The notes beneath the pieces are model-generated. The model saw only the letters and a list, made by a program, of their open reading frames with translations, made no database searches and was not told the DNA's origin. Positions 34,870 through 47,541 of a stretch of DNA of 64,000 bases are shown here, in pieces. Each line of letters begins with the position of its first letter. Within the stretch, counting starts at the first letter, position 1. The position numbers and the translations under genes were made by a program. This DNA comes from Trebonia sp963737285 (GTDB lineage Bacteria; Actinomycetota; Actinomycetes; Streptosporangiales; Streptosporangiaceae): the NCBI GenBank assembly GCA_963737285.1, contig CAVTRT010000002.1, positions 806,001-870,000 on the forward strand, given 5' to 3'.

Positions 34870-34987
34870 GTAGTTCTCCGTCCGTTGAGCGATCGAGCTG
34901 GTCGTTAGCGGGGCGGAGCCGACGATAGCGTAGCTCACTGAGCCTGCCGTCGGCTGGTTACCCCCGTAAAGAGATATCTGAACCGGC

Positions 34988-36193
34988 CTATTTGAGACGA
35001 TCAGCGACTAGATTCCAGACGACCTCGGCGAGGGCCTCCTTGGCCCCGCGCGGGATCGGGGTGCGCGATCCGTCCGCACCGTAGACGACGGCCTCATTAT
35101 CGACGGCCCCGAAGCCGAGGCCGTTCCCCACCGGGTTGACCACCAGCAGGTCGCAACCCTTGCGGGCAAGCTTAGCGCGCGCGGCGTCAGGATCCATGTC
35201 CGTTTCCGCCGCGAACCCGACGACGAGCTGCCCATGCAGGCCTTTTGCAGAACGCCTGCCGGCCAGTTCCGCGAGAATGTCAGGATTCTCGGCGAGCGCG
35301 ATGGGCTCCGGCTGGGAGGCGTCTTTCTTGATTTTCGACTCGCTGCGCGCGGCCGGGCGGAAGTCCGCGACCGCAGCGGTCATCACCACGGCGTCGGCCG
35401 AGCCGGCTTCGGCGAGCATCGCCGCGTGCATCTGGAGTGCGGAGGTGACCCGCACCACCCGGGCGCCCGCCGGGTCCGGCAGTTCCACGTTCGCCGCGAC
35501 GACGGTCACCGACGCGCCGCGCAGGGCGGCGGCCCGGGCCAGCGCGTAGCCCTGCCGGCCGGTCGACCAGTTCCCGAGGAAGCGGACCGGGTCAAGCTCC
35601 TCACGGGTACCGCCAGCCGAGATCACCACGCGCCTGGCGGCTAGCGATGGGGCCGGATCGTTGCGCCGGGAAAGGACCGCCTGGACCACGGCGAAGAGCT
35701 CCGCCGGCTCGGGCAGCCGTCCCGGGCCGGTGTCCGCGCCCGTCAGCCGACCCGACGCGGGGTCGACCACGATCGCGCCCCGCTGCCGCAGCAGGGACAC
35801 GTTGGCACAAGTCGCGGGGTGCTCCCACATTTCGGTGTGCATCGCCGGCGCGTAGATGACCGGGCAGCGCGCGGTCAGCAAGGTAGCCGTCAGCAGGTCC
35901 CCGGACATCCCAGCCGCCGCGCGCGCGAGCAGGTCGGCGGTGGCGGGCGCCACGATGACCAGGTCCGCGCTTTGGCCAAGCCGCACGTGCGGCACCTCGC
36001 TGACGGCGGTCCACACGTCCGTGGCGACAGGCTCGCCAGACAGCGCCGCCCAGGTGGGCTCGCCAACGAAGCGCAGCGCGTCGGGGGTGGGGATAACCCG
36101 GACCCGATGCCCTGCCTCACGTAGCAGGCGCAGGAGGCTGCAGGCCTTGTAGGCGGCGATGCCAGCGCTGACACCGAGTATTACCCGAGCCAT
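34988..36193 (-). CDS. coaBC: Bifunctional phosphopantothenoylcysteine decarboxylase / phosphopantothenate-cysteine ligase
   Basis: CoaBC performs two coenzyme A steps. The N-terminal FMN decarboxylase (about 1-185) has GVSAGIAAYKA and PAMHTEMWEHPAT, the substrate-binding PXMNXXMW motif in a His/Glu variant. The C-terminal CTP-dependent ligase (about 186-400) has VISAGGTREELDPVRFLGNWS and NPVGNGLGFGAVDNE. The ATG at 36193 begins the conserved domain; upstream frame is not similar. It follows rpoZ, as in other actinobacteria. Confidence 0.95.
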   Translation of the reverse strand: MARVILGVSAGIAAYKACSLLRLLREAGHRVRVIPTPDALRFVGEPTWAALSGEPVATDVWTAVSEVPHVRLGQSADLVIVAPATADLLARAAAGMSGDLLTATLLTARCPVIYAPAMHTEMWEHPATCANVSLLRQRGAIVVDPASGRLTGADTGPGRLPEPAELFAVVQAVLSRRNDPAPSLAARRVVISAGGTREELDPVRFLGNWSTGRQGYALARAAALRGASVTVVAANVELPDPAGARVVRVTSALQMHAAMLAEAGSADAVVMTAAVADFRPAARSESKIKKDASQPEPIALAENPDILAELAGRRSAKGLHGQLVVGFAAETDMDPDAARAKLARKGCDLLVVNPVGNGLGFGAVDNEAVVYGADGSRTPIPRGAKEALAEVVWNLVADRLK

Positions 36194-36236
36194 AGGGAGT
36201 TGATGCTCTGCTTGCCGTACGTCGCGCGAAAGACGG

Positions 36237-36500
36237 TTACGCCTCGCCGGTAGCCTCGACGGACAGCAGCCTCTGCTTGGTCTCGCGCAGTGCGATGGAC
36301 AGCGGCTTCTCCTGGACGCGCGTCTCGACGAGTGGTCCCACGTACTCGAGCAGGCCTTCACCAAGCTGGGAGTAGTAGGCGTTGATCTGGCGGGCACGCT
36401 TGGCTGCCATGATCACGAGCCGGTACTTGCTGTCCACGACCTCGAGCAGGTCGTCGATCGGCGGGTTGATGATGCCATCAGCAGGCGTAGTAGCAGGCAC
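36237..36500 (-). CDS. rpoZ: RNA polymerase omega subunit
   Basis: The 87-residue omega chain helps assemble RNA polymerase. It has the conserved SKYRLVIMAAKRARQIN segment and LSIALRETKQRLL, which contact beta prime. It lies between gmk and coaBC in the normal actinobacterial order. Confidence 0.96.
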   Translation of the reverse strand: MPATTPADGIINPPIDDLLEVVDSKYRLVIMAAKRARQINAYYSQLGEGLLEYVGPLVETRVQEKPLSIALRETKQRLLSVEATGEA

Positions 36501-36554
36501 GTATGACCTTCCTCATTGGGGAACACCCCCGCGCATGCGGGGCGGACTCCGTCG

Positions 36555-37220
36555 CTACCCGCCCGCCGCGGTGCTCACAATCAACGTTACCATCTGCCGG
36601 CAGACCTCCTGGACGGACGTGTTCACCAGCGTGATGTCGAACTCGCCTCGTGCCGCGAGCTCCTCGGTGGCCACGGCCAGCCGACGCTCGATGACCTCGG
36701 GAGACTCGGTACCGCGGCCGGAGAGCCGACGGACGAGCTCGTCCCAGGACGGCGGTGCCAGGAACACCAGGAGCGCGTCCGGGTCCGACGCACGTACCTG
36801 CCTCGCGCCGGCGAGATCTATCTCAAGCAGTGTAGGCAACCCGGCCTCGGTCCGCCGCCGAACCGGCGCGCGCGGCGTCCCGTATTTGTTGCCGGCGAAC
36901 TCGGCCCACTCCAGAAGCTCCCCGGCGGCCACCAGGCGGTCAAACTCGGCCGCAGCGACAAAGTGGTATTCCCGCCCGTCCACTTCCCCCGGCCGCGGCC
37001 TGCGGGTGGTGACGGAAACGGAAATCCAGATCTCCGGGTGGTCGCGGCGCAGCGCCGCGGCGACCGTGCTCTTGCCGACCCCGGAAGGGCCAGAGAGCAC
37101 AGTCAGCCGCGAATGCCGCCGTGTTGCATGATGCTGTGTCACGGGCGTGCCGACGCCGAGGGGCGCCGCGCTTCCCGCAGCTACCGCCTCGCGCGAACTA
37201 CCGCCGGGCGAGACGGTCAT
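36555..37220 (-). CDS. gmk: Guanylate kinase
   Basis: This enzyme phosphorylates GMP to GDP. The P-loop GPSGVGKST is at about residues 44-52, followed by SVTTRRPRPGEVDGREYHFV (GMP site) and a lid region. The first 36 residues are outside the fold, so the true start may be internal. It sits downstream of mihF. Confidence 0.95.
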   Translation of the reverse strand: MTVSPGGSSREAVAAGSAAPLGVGTPVTQHHATRRHSRLTVLSGPSGVGKSTVAAALRRDHPEIWISVSVTTRRPRPGEVDGREYHFVAAAEFDRLVAAGELLEWAEFAGNKYGTPRAPVRRRTEAGLPTLLEIDLAGARQVRASDPDALLVFLAPPSWDELVRRLSGRGTESPEVIERRLAVATEELAARGEFDITLVNTSVQEVCRQMVTLIVSTAAGG

Positions 37221-37318
37221 GCTCCCGCGCCCGTTCCGACTGCTGCCGTCGCCCTGTCTCCTGCCCCATGAGAAGGCCAGTGTATCGGGCGGACCGCGCG
37301 CGCAGTCGGATGGCTAGC

Positions 37319-37639
37319 CTAAATGTCCGCACCGAACTCCTGCTCAAGGGCGGCGCGCTGATTGGCACCGAGGCCGCGTACCCGCCGGGAGTCCGCGATC
37401 CCGAGCCGGTCCATGATCTGCTTGGCGCGGACCTTGCCGACGCCCGGCAGGGACTCAAGCAGTGCTGAGACCTTCATCTTGCCAATCACGTCATCGGTCG
37501 ATCCCTCTTTGATGACATCCGACAGGGTCGTCGCGCCGCGCTTGAGGCGATTCTTAACCTCGGCGCGTTCCTTGCGAGCGCGGGCAGCCTTCTCTAGGGC
37601 GGCGGCGCGCTGTTCGGCGGTGAGGGGAGGAAGAGCCAC
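37319..37639 (-). CDS. mihF: Integration host factor, actinobacterial type
   Basis: This is the 106-residue actinobacterial IHF (sIHF/mIHF), a nucleoid-associated DNA-binding protein unrelated to the proteobacterial heterodimer. It has an N-terminal helix rich in Ala/Arg/Lys (MALPPLTAEQRAAALEKA), then LPGVGKVRAKQIMDRLGIADSRRVRGLG, a helix-two-turn-helix fold. It is first in the mihF-gmk-rpoZ-coaBC-metK gene string and probably drives it from a promoter in the AT-rich region at 37690-37790. Confidence 0.96.
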   Translation of the reverse strand: MALPPLTAEQRAAALEKAARARKERAEVKNRLKRGATTLSDVIKEGSTDDVIGKMKVSALLESLPGVGKVRAKQIMDRLGIADSRRVRGLGANQRAALEQEFGADI

Positions 37640-38549
37640 TCGGGGTCACCTCATGTTTCGTCGTGAAAAAAGGTTGGACGGGAGGGGAAACTAGCGAGTC
37701 AGGTGCCCTTTCGGCAACGAGAACCTCCATTTAGGTCATCACGAATCCAAATATATTACTCTCCACATTTGAATCATTACTCAAGGTAGCCATTCAGGGT
37801 CCGCAAGTGCTGCACAGGCTCTCACGCTGCGATAATGCAGCCTTCCGTGATGACCTTCCGCACGGCCAGTCAACGCCCGCTCCAGGGTGTGCCAAATATG
37901 ACAAGATGCGCCGTTTGTCCGTATACCTAGGAGCCGGGCACGACACCTGCCGCGAGTGCCCTCGCACCCCGCCGCGTCATCGCGGGACACCCCGCATGCG
38001 GCCCTAGAAGGCTGGCAGGCAAGCGCGGACGGCCCGGGGCGGTCTCCCACCAGCCAAACCTGCACCGTGACGCCACAGCGCCTGGCCTCGCGCCGCTCAG
38101 CAGCCATCCGATCACCCCTTTCTCGCCGCCATGTCAAGGTTATTGGTTGCCCGACATATGCGACATAACAGACTTTACGGCATATCAATCACGGTCAAGG
38201 ACGTTGGGTCACACCTGCCCCGATCGGACATTTTACCGACCGCAGTGCGACGATCACAGAGGCAAGCGAAGATTAACCGCAGACTGTAACATGGCGGACA
38301 CGCGCGGCCGGGTTGCCGGACCGGCAACGGCACCAGAACACGGCGACAACAGGGCGCCAGGCTGCGGCGATGCACTCACGCGCGAAGAAGCGCGTGTCCC
38401 ACTGCCTGATCCTCATCACCTTCAGAAGGCAGCGCTGCCCGGGGAACGCCACCGCCCGGGCAGTCAATCACTTATGCACTCGGTACTGCCTTGCGCACTA
38501 TTAGCATCTAATAACTGGGGGCACGCCTTGCACGGCAGGAACTGCCGCA
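37640..38549. other. 900-bp spacer between mihF and pyrF
   Basis: This spacer is less GC-rich than its flanks, especially at 37700-37790 and 38140-38300. It holds one weak minus-strand frame (37781-38107) and no recognisable RNA gene. The mihF promoter probably lies in the AT-rich end near 37740. Confidence 0.4.
37781..38107 (-). CDS. Possible small hypothetical protein
   Basis: An ATG at 38107 follows AAAGGGGTGA with good spacing and opens 108 codons. The product is Cys/Arg-rich and has no recognisable domain. The ribosome site is the only support; it may be chance. Confidence 0.25.
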   Translation of the reverse strand: MAAERREARRCGVTVQVWLVGDRPGPSALACQPSRAACGVSRDDAAGCEGTRGRCRARLLGIRTNGASCHIWHTLERALTGRAEGHHGRLHYRSVRACAALADPEWLP

Positions 38550-39278
38550 TCATCCGACACGTAAGCCGGCAACTGGACCGGGCACCATGCGCCGCAGGGA
38601 GGCCGCTATCGCGGCCGCAGCAGCTCCCGGATCGGGCGCCCGCGTGATCGGGCGCCCGATCACCAGCAGGTCGGCGCCAGCCCTGATGGCCTCTTCGGGG
38701 GTCGCGACACGCGCCTGATCGTTGGCTTCCGAACCGGCCGGCCGAACGCCGGGCGTGATCAGCGTGACATCCGGGCCCACCTCGCCCCTGACGGCGGCAA
38801 CCTCCTGAGGGGAGCAGACCAGGCCCTTCGCCCCCGCCTCGACCGCCATCACCGACAGCCGCCGTACCGCGTCGCTAATCCGGCCGGGCACGCCAAGCGG
38901 CGCCAAGTCGGCGTCACCGATGGAAGTCAGCACCGTCACCGCCGCGACGCAGGTGCCAGGGGCCGCCTCGACCGCGGCGCGCACGACCGCGGGACCTCCG
39001 ATGGCGTGCACGGTCAGGAAGTCGGGCCGCAGCCGGGACACCGCGCGCGCGGCGCCCGCCACGGTTGCCGGGATGTCGTGCAGCTTCAGGTCCAGGAAGA
39101 CCTGAACCCCGCTGGCGCCGCGGATGGACGCCACGACGTCCGGGCCGTAGCGCAGGTAAAGCTCCAGGCCGATCTTGACGGTCGACACGTGCGGTGTCAC
39201 GAGCTCGGCCCAGCGCGCGGCGCTGTCCAGGTCGGGAGCGTCGAGCGCCACTGCCACCGGCGCTGACCCATGCTGCAC
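38550..39278 (-). CDS. pyrF: Orotidine 5'-phosphate decarboxylase
   Basis: PyrF makes UMP, the last step of the pathway. It has 242 residues with VALDAPDLDSAARW, the catalytic Lys/Asp block DLKLHDIPATV, and the phosphate-binding ITPGVRP and GADLLVIGRPIT motifs. It is the last pyr gene on the minus strand. An inverted repeat separates it from pyrD. Confidence 0.96.
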   Translation of the reverse strand: MQHGSAPVAVALDAPDLDSAARWAELVTPHVSTVKIGLELYLRYGPDVVASIRGASGVQVFLDLKLHDIPATVAGAARAVSRLRPDFLTVHAIGGPAVVRAAVEAAPGTCVAAVTVLTSIGDADLAPLGVPGRISDAVRRLSVMAVEAGAKGLVCSPQEVAAVRGEVGPDVTLITPGVRPAGSEANDQARVATPEEAIRAGADLLVIGRPITRAPDPGAAAAAIAASLRRMVPGPVAGLRVG

Positions 39279-39327
39279 GGCAGCCCCCTTTCTCCGCCGG
39301 CGGCACCGGACCGCCGGTCGTATTAGC

Positions 39328-39360
39328 GACCTTCTAACGACTCTGTGCGATTAGAAGGTC
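39328..39360 (-). terminator. Intercistronic hairpin between pyrD and pyrF
   Basis: Arms 39328-39337 and 39351-39360 form a perfect 10-bp stem (GACCTTCTAA) around 13 bases, touching the pyrD stop codon. It may attenuate or process the transcript before pyrF. Confidence 0.45.
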
Positions 39361-40345
39361 ACTTTGCGATATCGACACATAACACCCAGCTCACTCTGCT
39401 GGCGGCGAAGCCTCCGGTCGCCGACTCGTGCGCGCGCCCGACGAGGTCCGCCACCCGGTCTACCCGGCGCGCGACCAGTTCCTCCTCCAGCTCGCGCGAA
39501 ATTCGCGAGCAGGCTGAGGGGTCGTGGAACAAGACGGTCCCGACCGCGACCATCGCCGCGCCGGCCGCGAGGAACTCCAGGGCATCCCGGCCCGTCCGGA
39601 CGCCTCCGGTGCCGATGATCGGGACATCGGGGAACGCCTCCCGGACCTGCCAGACGCAGCGTACGGCCAGCGGCCTGATGGCAGGGCCAGACAGCCCGCC
39701 GAACAGCCCCGCCAGTGCCGGGCGCAGCGTCACCGGGTCGATCGACATGCCCGGCACGGTGTTGATCAGGGAAAGCCCGTCCGCCCCCGAGGAGATGCAG
39801 GCACGGGCGATCGACACCAGGTCGGTGACCTCCGGGGACAGCTTCGCGAAGACCGGGATGTCATACCGCGCGCTGCCGCGCACCTGGGCGATCACCTGCC
39901 CGGCCGCCGTGGCGTCAAGGGCGAACGGCCGCCCGGCGGCGGACGCGTCCGGGCAGCCGAGGTTGACCTCGATGGCCGACACGCCTGCGGCGTCCGACAG
40001 CCGCACGGCGAGCTCGGCGTACTCCCGCACCGCGTGCCCCGCGATCGACACGATGGCCCGCGCGCCACGCGACAGCAGCCACGGCAGGTCTCGCTGCAGG
40101 AACCCGTCGATGCCCGGCCCCTGCAGCCCGGGGGACGACAGCATCCCGCTTGGGGTCTCCGCCAGCCGGGGCGCTGGGTTCCCGGCGCGCGGCTCCAGCG
40201 TCACCGACTTGGTGATGACCGCCCCGATCCGCGCCACGTCGGTGAACTGGGCAAGCTCCCGCCCGGCGCCGGCACACCCGGAGGCCGCCAGGATCGGCGA
40301 GGGCAGCTCCAACTGCCCCAGCTTGGTCCGAAGGTCAGCCGACAT
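39359..40345 (-). CDS. pyrD: Dihydroorotate dehydrogenase, class 1B catalytic subunit
   Basis: This subunit oxidises dihydroorotate to orotate with FMN and works with PyrK. The start (MSADLRTKLG) overlaps the pyrK stop by 11 bases. Motifs include PILAASGCAG, EVNLGCPD, VFAKLSPEV, and GTGGVRTGRDALEFLAAGA at the FMN phosphate site. Length 328 fits class 1B. The pyrD-pyrK pair means NAD+ is the electron acceptor rather than quinone. Confidence 0.95.
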   Translation of the reverse strand: MSADLRTKLGQLELPSPILAASGCAGAGRELAQFTDVARIGAVITKSVTLEPRAGNPAPRLAETPSGMLSSPGLQGPGIDGFLQRDLPWLLSRGARAIVSIAGHAVREYAELAVRLSDAAGVSAIEVNLGCPDASAAGRPFALDATAAGQVIAQVRGSARYDIPVFAKLSPEVTDLVSIARACISSGADGLSLINTVPGMSIDPVTLRPALAGLFGGLSGPAIRPLAVRCVWQVREAFPDVPIIGTGGVRTGRDALEFLAAGAAMVAVGTVLFHDPSACSRISRELEEELVARRVDRVADLVGRAHESATGGFAASRVSWVLCVDIAK

Positions 40346-41327
40346 GCTTGCGCCCCTGTGCGGCCCGTGTCTCGGCGCCGTCGGCGGGCAGTGCGGGCAT
40401 CGCGCCGGTGGCCGCCGGCCCGGTCGCGCTAGCACCGCCCCGCGGCTTCCACCCCGGTGCCCCGAGCGCGTCGAACGGAATGGTCCCCACGTCGTCCCAG
40501 CGCACCAGGTCCCCGCGGAAGACCGGCCCGTCCACGCAGGCCCGGACCATGCGGGTGATCCCGTCGGTCCCGATGGCGGGCAGCACGCAGCCCATGCACA
40601 GGCCGGTCCCGCACACCATCGCGGGCTCGGACACCAGGGCCTGGACGGGGATCGCGTACCGCCCCGCGAGCGCCGATATGGCCCGCAGTACTGGCAGTGG
40701 CGCCGAGGCGTAGATCACGTCGGACCGGCCCTGCATCACGGCATTGGCGAGCAGGTCGACGACCGAGCCGCGGGCGCCCATGGTGCCGTCCGCCGTCGTG
40801 ATCATCGCGGTCCGGCCCATGCGGTTCGCTGTCAGCGCTCCGAACACCCGCTGGGCGGTCTCCGCGCCAAGCAGGAAGTCTGCCTGGCAGCCACGCTCGG
40901 CGATCCGCGATGCCAGCGAGAACAGCGGAGCGGCGCCAGTGCCCACGCCGACCAGCATGCATGAGGCCGGGTCCCTGGGTACCGGAAACGGCCGCCCCAG
41001 CGGGCCTACGATGTCCAGCACGTCCCGCGACCGGCAGTCGGCCAGCCACTCCGTGCCCGGCTCGCTGGGCAGGAAGACAAACTCCACCGTGCCGCCGTGG
41101 TCAGGGCGGACATCGTGGACAGAGAACGTCCGCCGCGCCAGCATGCCAGTGGCGGGACCGCCCACGGCCACCGCGACGAACTGGCCGGGACGGAACTTCG
41201 TGGCGATCGGAGGCGCGACCACCGTCATGGCCACGTAGGCATCGACCCGGCGCACAGTGAGCACGGTCCCGCGCACTTGCACCGGCGCCAACCCGCCGCC
41301 CTCCCGATCACGATCTGCTGCTGCCAA
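40335..41327 (-). CDS. pyrK: Dihydroorotate dehydrogenase electron-transfer subunit
   Basis: PyrK passes electrons from PyrD to NAD+ through FAD and a [2Fe-2S] cluster. The ferredoxin-reductase-like FAD domain (ARRTFSVHDV) precedes the NAD domain (MLVGVGTGAAPLFSLA). The cluster ligands lie in CGTGLCMGCVLP plus a later cysteine in VRACVDGPVF. A roughly 35-residue Ala/Gly/Pro C-terminal tail is unusual. At 330 residues it is longer than typical PyrK (about 260-290). Confidence 0.94.
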   Translation of the reverse strand: MAAADRDREGGGLAPVQVRGTVLTVRRVDAYVAMTVVAPPIATKFRPGQFVAVAVGGPATGMLARRTFSVHDVRPDHGGTVEFVFLPSEPGTEWLADCRSRDVLDIVGPLGRPFPVPRDPASCMLVGVGTGAAPLFSLASRIAERGCQADFLLGAETAQRVFGALTANRMGRTAMITTADGTMGARGSVVDLLANAVMQGRSDVIYASAPLPVLRAISALAGRYAIPVQALVSEPAMVCGTGLCMGCVLPAIGTDGITRMVRACVDGPVFRGDLVRWDDVGTIPFDALGAPGWKPRGGASATGPAATGAMPALPADGAETRAAQGRKHVG

Positions 41328-41373
41328 GGAACCTCTCAGCCGTCCCCCGGGGTCATGCCCGGTGCACCGCTAT

Positions 41374-41393
41374 CCCAGGGTGCGATCCCTGGG
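41374..41393 (-). terminator. Small hairpin after carB
   Basis: CCCAGGG (41374-41380) pairs with CCCTGGG (41387-41393) around a 6-base loop in the carB-pyrK spacer. It is too weak to be certain of function. Confidence 0.3.
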
Positions 41394-41427
41394 CCCCGGG
41401 AAGGGCGATTGTATCGGGCATGTCCAC

Positions 41428-44757
<3,330 letters not shown>

Positions 44758-44856
44758 ACCCCGCTCCCTTCACTTCATCGCGTTCTGCGTGCCAGCCGCC
44801 CTGCCCGTCAGGCCGAACGCGCGATCTGCTCATTGCCGCACTCACCGATTCCCCCG

Positions 44857-44940
44857 CTCGCCTTGGAGCGCCTGGAAGGCGGCGCCTTCTTTCGCTCCGC
44901 TCAGTCCAGGCACCACAGTGTCCCTCCGCGCGCTCACCTG
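44857..44940 (-). repeat. GC-rich start-codon repeat, copy between carA and carB
   Basis: On the minus strand: GTGAGCGCGCGGAGGGACAC, then CTGGACTGAGCGGAGCG, then the palindrome GAAGGCGCCGCCTTC, then CAGGCGCTCCAAGGCGAG. The same modules in the same order occur at 46109-46245. This copy starts at the carA stop. carB itself starts about 100 bases further, outside the repeat. Confidence 0.75.
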
Positions 44941-46112
44941 GTACCACCCATCAAAGCGCAGAACTGGTCAAAGTGGTCGACCGCGTCGTGCGGCCCCGGG
45001 GCCGCCTCCGGGTGGTACTGGACGCTGAAGGCCGGGTAGTCAAGCAGTCGGATGCCCTCGACGACGCCGTCGTTAAGGTTGACATGACTGACGACGGCCG
45101 GCCCATAGGGGGTGTCGAACGGCCGGCGGGCCGCGTCCGGCACGTGCGCCCAGGTGGAAGTGCCTCCCAGGGGGAAAGCGCCGTCCAGGCCGGGCAGTGC
45201 GGCGGCGAAGCCATGGTTGTGGCTGGTGATATAGACGCGGCCGGTAGCCAGGTCCATGACCGGCTGGTTGACGCCACGGTGGCCGTATCGCAGCTTGTAG
45301 GTCGACAGGCCCAGTGTCCGGGCCAGGATCTGGCTGCCGAAGCAGATGCCGAAAAGCGGCACCCCGGCGTCAAGCACCCCGCGCATCGCCTCGACGGCGT
45401 ACCCGACCGCTGCCGGGTCGCCGGGGCCGTTGCTGAAGAACACCCCGTCCGGGCTGGCGGCCAGGATCTCGCGCGCGGTCGAGGTCGCGGGCAAGACCGT
45501 GACCTCGATGCCACGATCGGCCATGCTGCGCGGGGTGGCGGCCTTGATGCCGAGGTCGACGGCGACCACCTTCCAGCGCACTGGAGTACCGGCCGGCGGG
45601 CTAACCGTGTACGGCTCCTTGGTGGACACGACGGTGGCCAGGTCGGCGCCCGCCATCTGCGGGCTGCTGCGGACGCGCTCGAGCAGTTTCGCCGGGTCGG
45701 TTTCCACGGTGGACACCGCCGCGCGCATCGCGCCCTGCTCCCGGATGCGCATGGTCAGCGCCCGGGTGTCGCGGATCGCGATGCCGGTGACGTTGTTCTC
45801 CTTGAGGTAGGCGTCAAGGCTGCCGGCCGAGCGCCAGTTAGACGCGATCCGAGACGGCTCGCGCACCACGTAGCCGCTGACCCAGACCTGACTGGACTCG
45901 GGGTCCTCGTCGTTGACGCCGGTGTTGCCGATATGCGGTGCGGTCATCGCCACGATCTGCCCGCAGTAGGAGGGGTCGGTGAGCGTCTCCTGGTAGCCGG
46001 TCATGCCGGTGTTGAAGACCATCTCCCCGAACGTCTCGCCGTCCGCGCCGAACCCGGTACCGCGCAGCGTCGTGCCGTCCTCAAGCACGAGGATCGCTTC
46101 CCGCTCGCTCAC
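44934..46112 (-). CDS. carA: Carbamoyl-phosphate synthase small subunit
   Basis: CarA is the glutaminase of carbamoyl-phosphate synthase. An N-terminal CPSase domain (LVLEDGTTLRGTGFG) is followed by a class I glutamine amidotransferase with the nucleophile in FGICFGSQIL and the His/Glu dyad in VQYHPEAAPGP. The GTG start (SEREAIL) is formed by the intergenic repeat, whose CACTGTGAGCGAGCG module reads directly into the protein. In several actinobacteria a PH-like membrane-protein gene separates carA and pyrC; here only the repeat does. Confidence 0.97.
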   Translation of the reverse strand: MSEREAILVLEDGTTLRGTGFGADGETFGEMVFNTGMTGYQETLTDPSYCGQIVAMTAPHIGNTGVNDEDPESSQVWVSGYVVREPSRIASNWRSAGSLDAYLKENNVTGIAIRDTRALTMRIREQGAMRAAVSTVETDPAKLLERVRSSPQMAGADLATVVSTKEPYTVSPPAGTPVRWKVVAVDLGIKAATPRSMADRGIEVTVLPATSTAREILAASPDGVFFSNGPGDPAAVGYAVEAMRGVLDAGVPLFGICFGSQILARTLGLSTYKLRYGHRGVNQPVMDLATGRVYITSHNHGFAAALPGLDGAFPLGGTSTWAHVPDAARRPFDTPYGPAVVSHVNLNDGVVEGIRLLDYPAFSVQYHPEAAPGPHDAVDHFDQFCALMGGTR

Positions 46113-46245
46113 AGTGCCCCCACCTCGCCTCGGGACGCCTGGAAGGCGGCGCCTTCCCTCACTGCGCTCCCTCGTTCCTCGGTCACTCCACTCAGTCCAC
46201 GCACCGCCGCGCCCCTCCGCTCGCTCACAGTGCCCCTCCGCTCGC
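46109..46245 (-). repeat. GC-rich start-codon repeat, longest copy (pyrC-carA spacer)
   Basis: This is the fullest copy. On the minus strand it reads as two tandem GTGAGCGAGCGGAGGGGC modules (46203-46249 region), CGTGGACTGAGTGGAGTG, more GAG-rich sequence, the palindrome GGAAGGCGCCGCCTTCC, CAGGCGTCCCGAGGCGAG, then GTGGGGGCACTGTGAGC, which holds the carA start. The strand is open in one frame throughout. Confidence 0.85.
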
Positions 46246-47541
46246 TCACCGGGTCACCTTCCCGTCGATTACCGTCGCCGTGCCGCGCAGGAACGTGGCG
46301 ACCACGCGGCCGGGCAGTTCCATTCCCCCGAACGGCGAGTTGCGGCTCTTCGACGCGTGGCTGGCCGGATCCACGGCCGCCGGGCCCGCCGCCGGGTCGT
46401 AGCACGTGACGTTGCCGGGGCCGCCCGCCGTAATGGGCTGACCGTGCACGGCTACCCTGCCGATCCGCGCTGGCCGCACGGACATCCGGTCGGCGACCGC
46501 GGCCCAGTCGAGCAGGCCCGTGTCGACCATGGCGAGCTGGACTACTCGCAGCGCGGTCTCCAGGCCGGTCATCCCGTTTGCGGCCTCGGCCCACTCGGTT
46601 TCCTTGGCTTCCACCGGGTGCGGGGCATGGTCGGTCGCGACGCAGTCGATCGTGCCATCGGCCAGCCCGGTGCGCAGCGCCTCCACGTCCGCCTTCGTGC
46701 GCAGCGGCGGGTTGACCTTGAAGACCGTGTCGTAGCCTTCGGCGAGGTCGTCGGTGAGCAGCAGGTGATGCGGGGTGACCTCAGCGGTGACCCGCCAGCC
46801 TTTCGACTTCGCCCACCGGACGATCTCCACAGAACCAGCGGTGGAGACGTGGCAGACGTGCAGCGCCGAGCCGGTGTGAGCGGCCAGCAGGCAGTCCCGC
46901 GCGATGATTGCCTCCTCGGCGGCGGCGGGCCACCCGGCTAGGCCGAGCCTGCTGGCGACCTCGCCCTCATTCAGCTGTGCGCCCTCGGTGAGCCGTGGCT
47001 CCTGGGCATGCTGGGCGATGACGCCGTCGAACGCCTTGACGTACTCAAGCGCCCGCCGCATCAGCAGCGGATCGGCGACGCAGTGCCCGTCGTCGGAGAA
47101 CACCCGGACCCGCGCGGCTGAGTCGGCCATGGCGCCCAGCTCGGCAAGGTTCTTGCCTGCCAGCCCGACGGTGACAGCGCCCACCGGGCGGACGTCGACG
47201 TACCCGGCCTGCTCGCCAAGGCGCCAGACCTGCTCAACGACGCCGGCGGTATCCGCGACCGGCTCGGTGTTGGCCATCGCGTGCACGGCGGTGTAGCCAC
47301 CGAGCGCCGCGGCCTGGGTGCCGGTCTGGACCGTCTCGGCATCCTCGCGGCCAGGCTCGCGCAGGTGCGTGTGCAGGTCAACCAGCCCTGGCAAGGCGAT
47401 TAGCCCCGCCGCGTCGAGGATTTGCGCGCCGGGCGCGGACAGCCCCGCTCCGACGGCGGCGATGACGCCACCGGACAGGTGAATGTCAGTCGGCTCGCCT
47501 CCCGCGATCCGGGCGCCCCTGATCAGCCATTCTTCACTCAT
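46246..47541 (-). CDS. pyrC: Dihydroorotase
   Basis: PyrC cyclises carbamoyl aspartate to dihydroorotate. This is the type I (class I) amidohydrolase of 431 residues. Metal ligands lie in GLVDLHTHLREPG; further conserved blocks are HAMANTEPV, DDGHCV, HVCHVSTAGS and CVATDHAPHP. Its start overlaps the pyrB stop by four bases. Confidence 0.96.
   Translation of the reverse strand: MSEEWLIRGARIAGGEPTDIHLSGGVIAAVGAGLSAPGAQILDAAGLIALPGLVDLHTHLREPGREDAETVQTGTQAAALGGYTAVHAMANTEPVADTAGVVEQVWRLGEQAGYVDVRPVGAVTVGLAGKNLAELGAMADSAARVRVFSDDGHCVADPLLMRRALEYVKAFDGVIAQHAQEPRLTEGAQLNEGEVASRLGLAGWPAAAEEAIIARDCLLAAHTGSALHVCHVSTAGSVEIVRWAKSKGWRVTAEVTPHHLLLTDDLAEGYDTVFKVNPPLRTKADVEALRTGLADGTIDCVATDHAPHPVEAKETEWAEAANGMTGLETALRVVQLAMVDTGLLDWAAVADRMSVRPARIGRVAVHGQPITAGGPGNVTCYDPAAGPAAVDPASHASKSRNSPFGGMELPGRVVATFLRGTATVIDGKVTR

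Noticed and set aside
38147..38647. Plus-strand frame in the mihF-pyrF spacer
   Set aside because: Poor composition for this genome, no recognisable domain, and it ends antisense in pyrF.
46109..46594. Minus-strand frame spanning the pyrC end and the repeat
   Set aside because: It overlaps pyrC in another frame. The open frame over the repeat comes from its composition.
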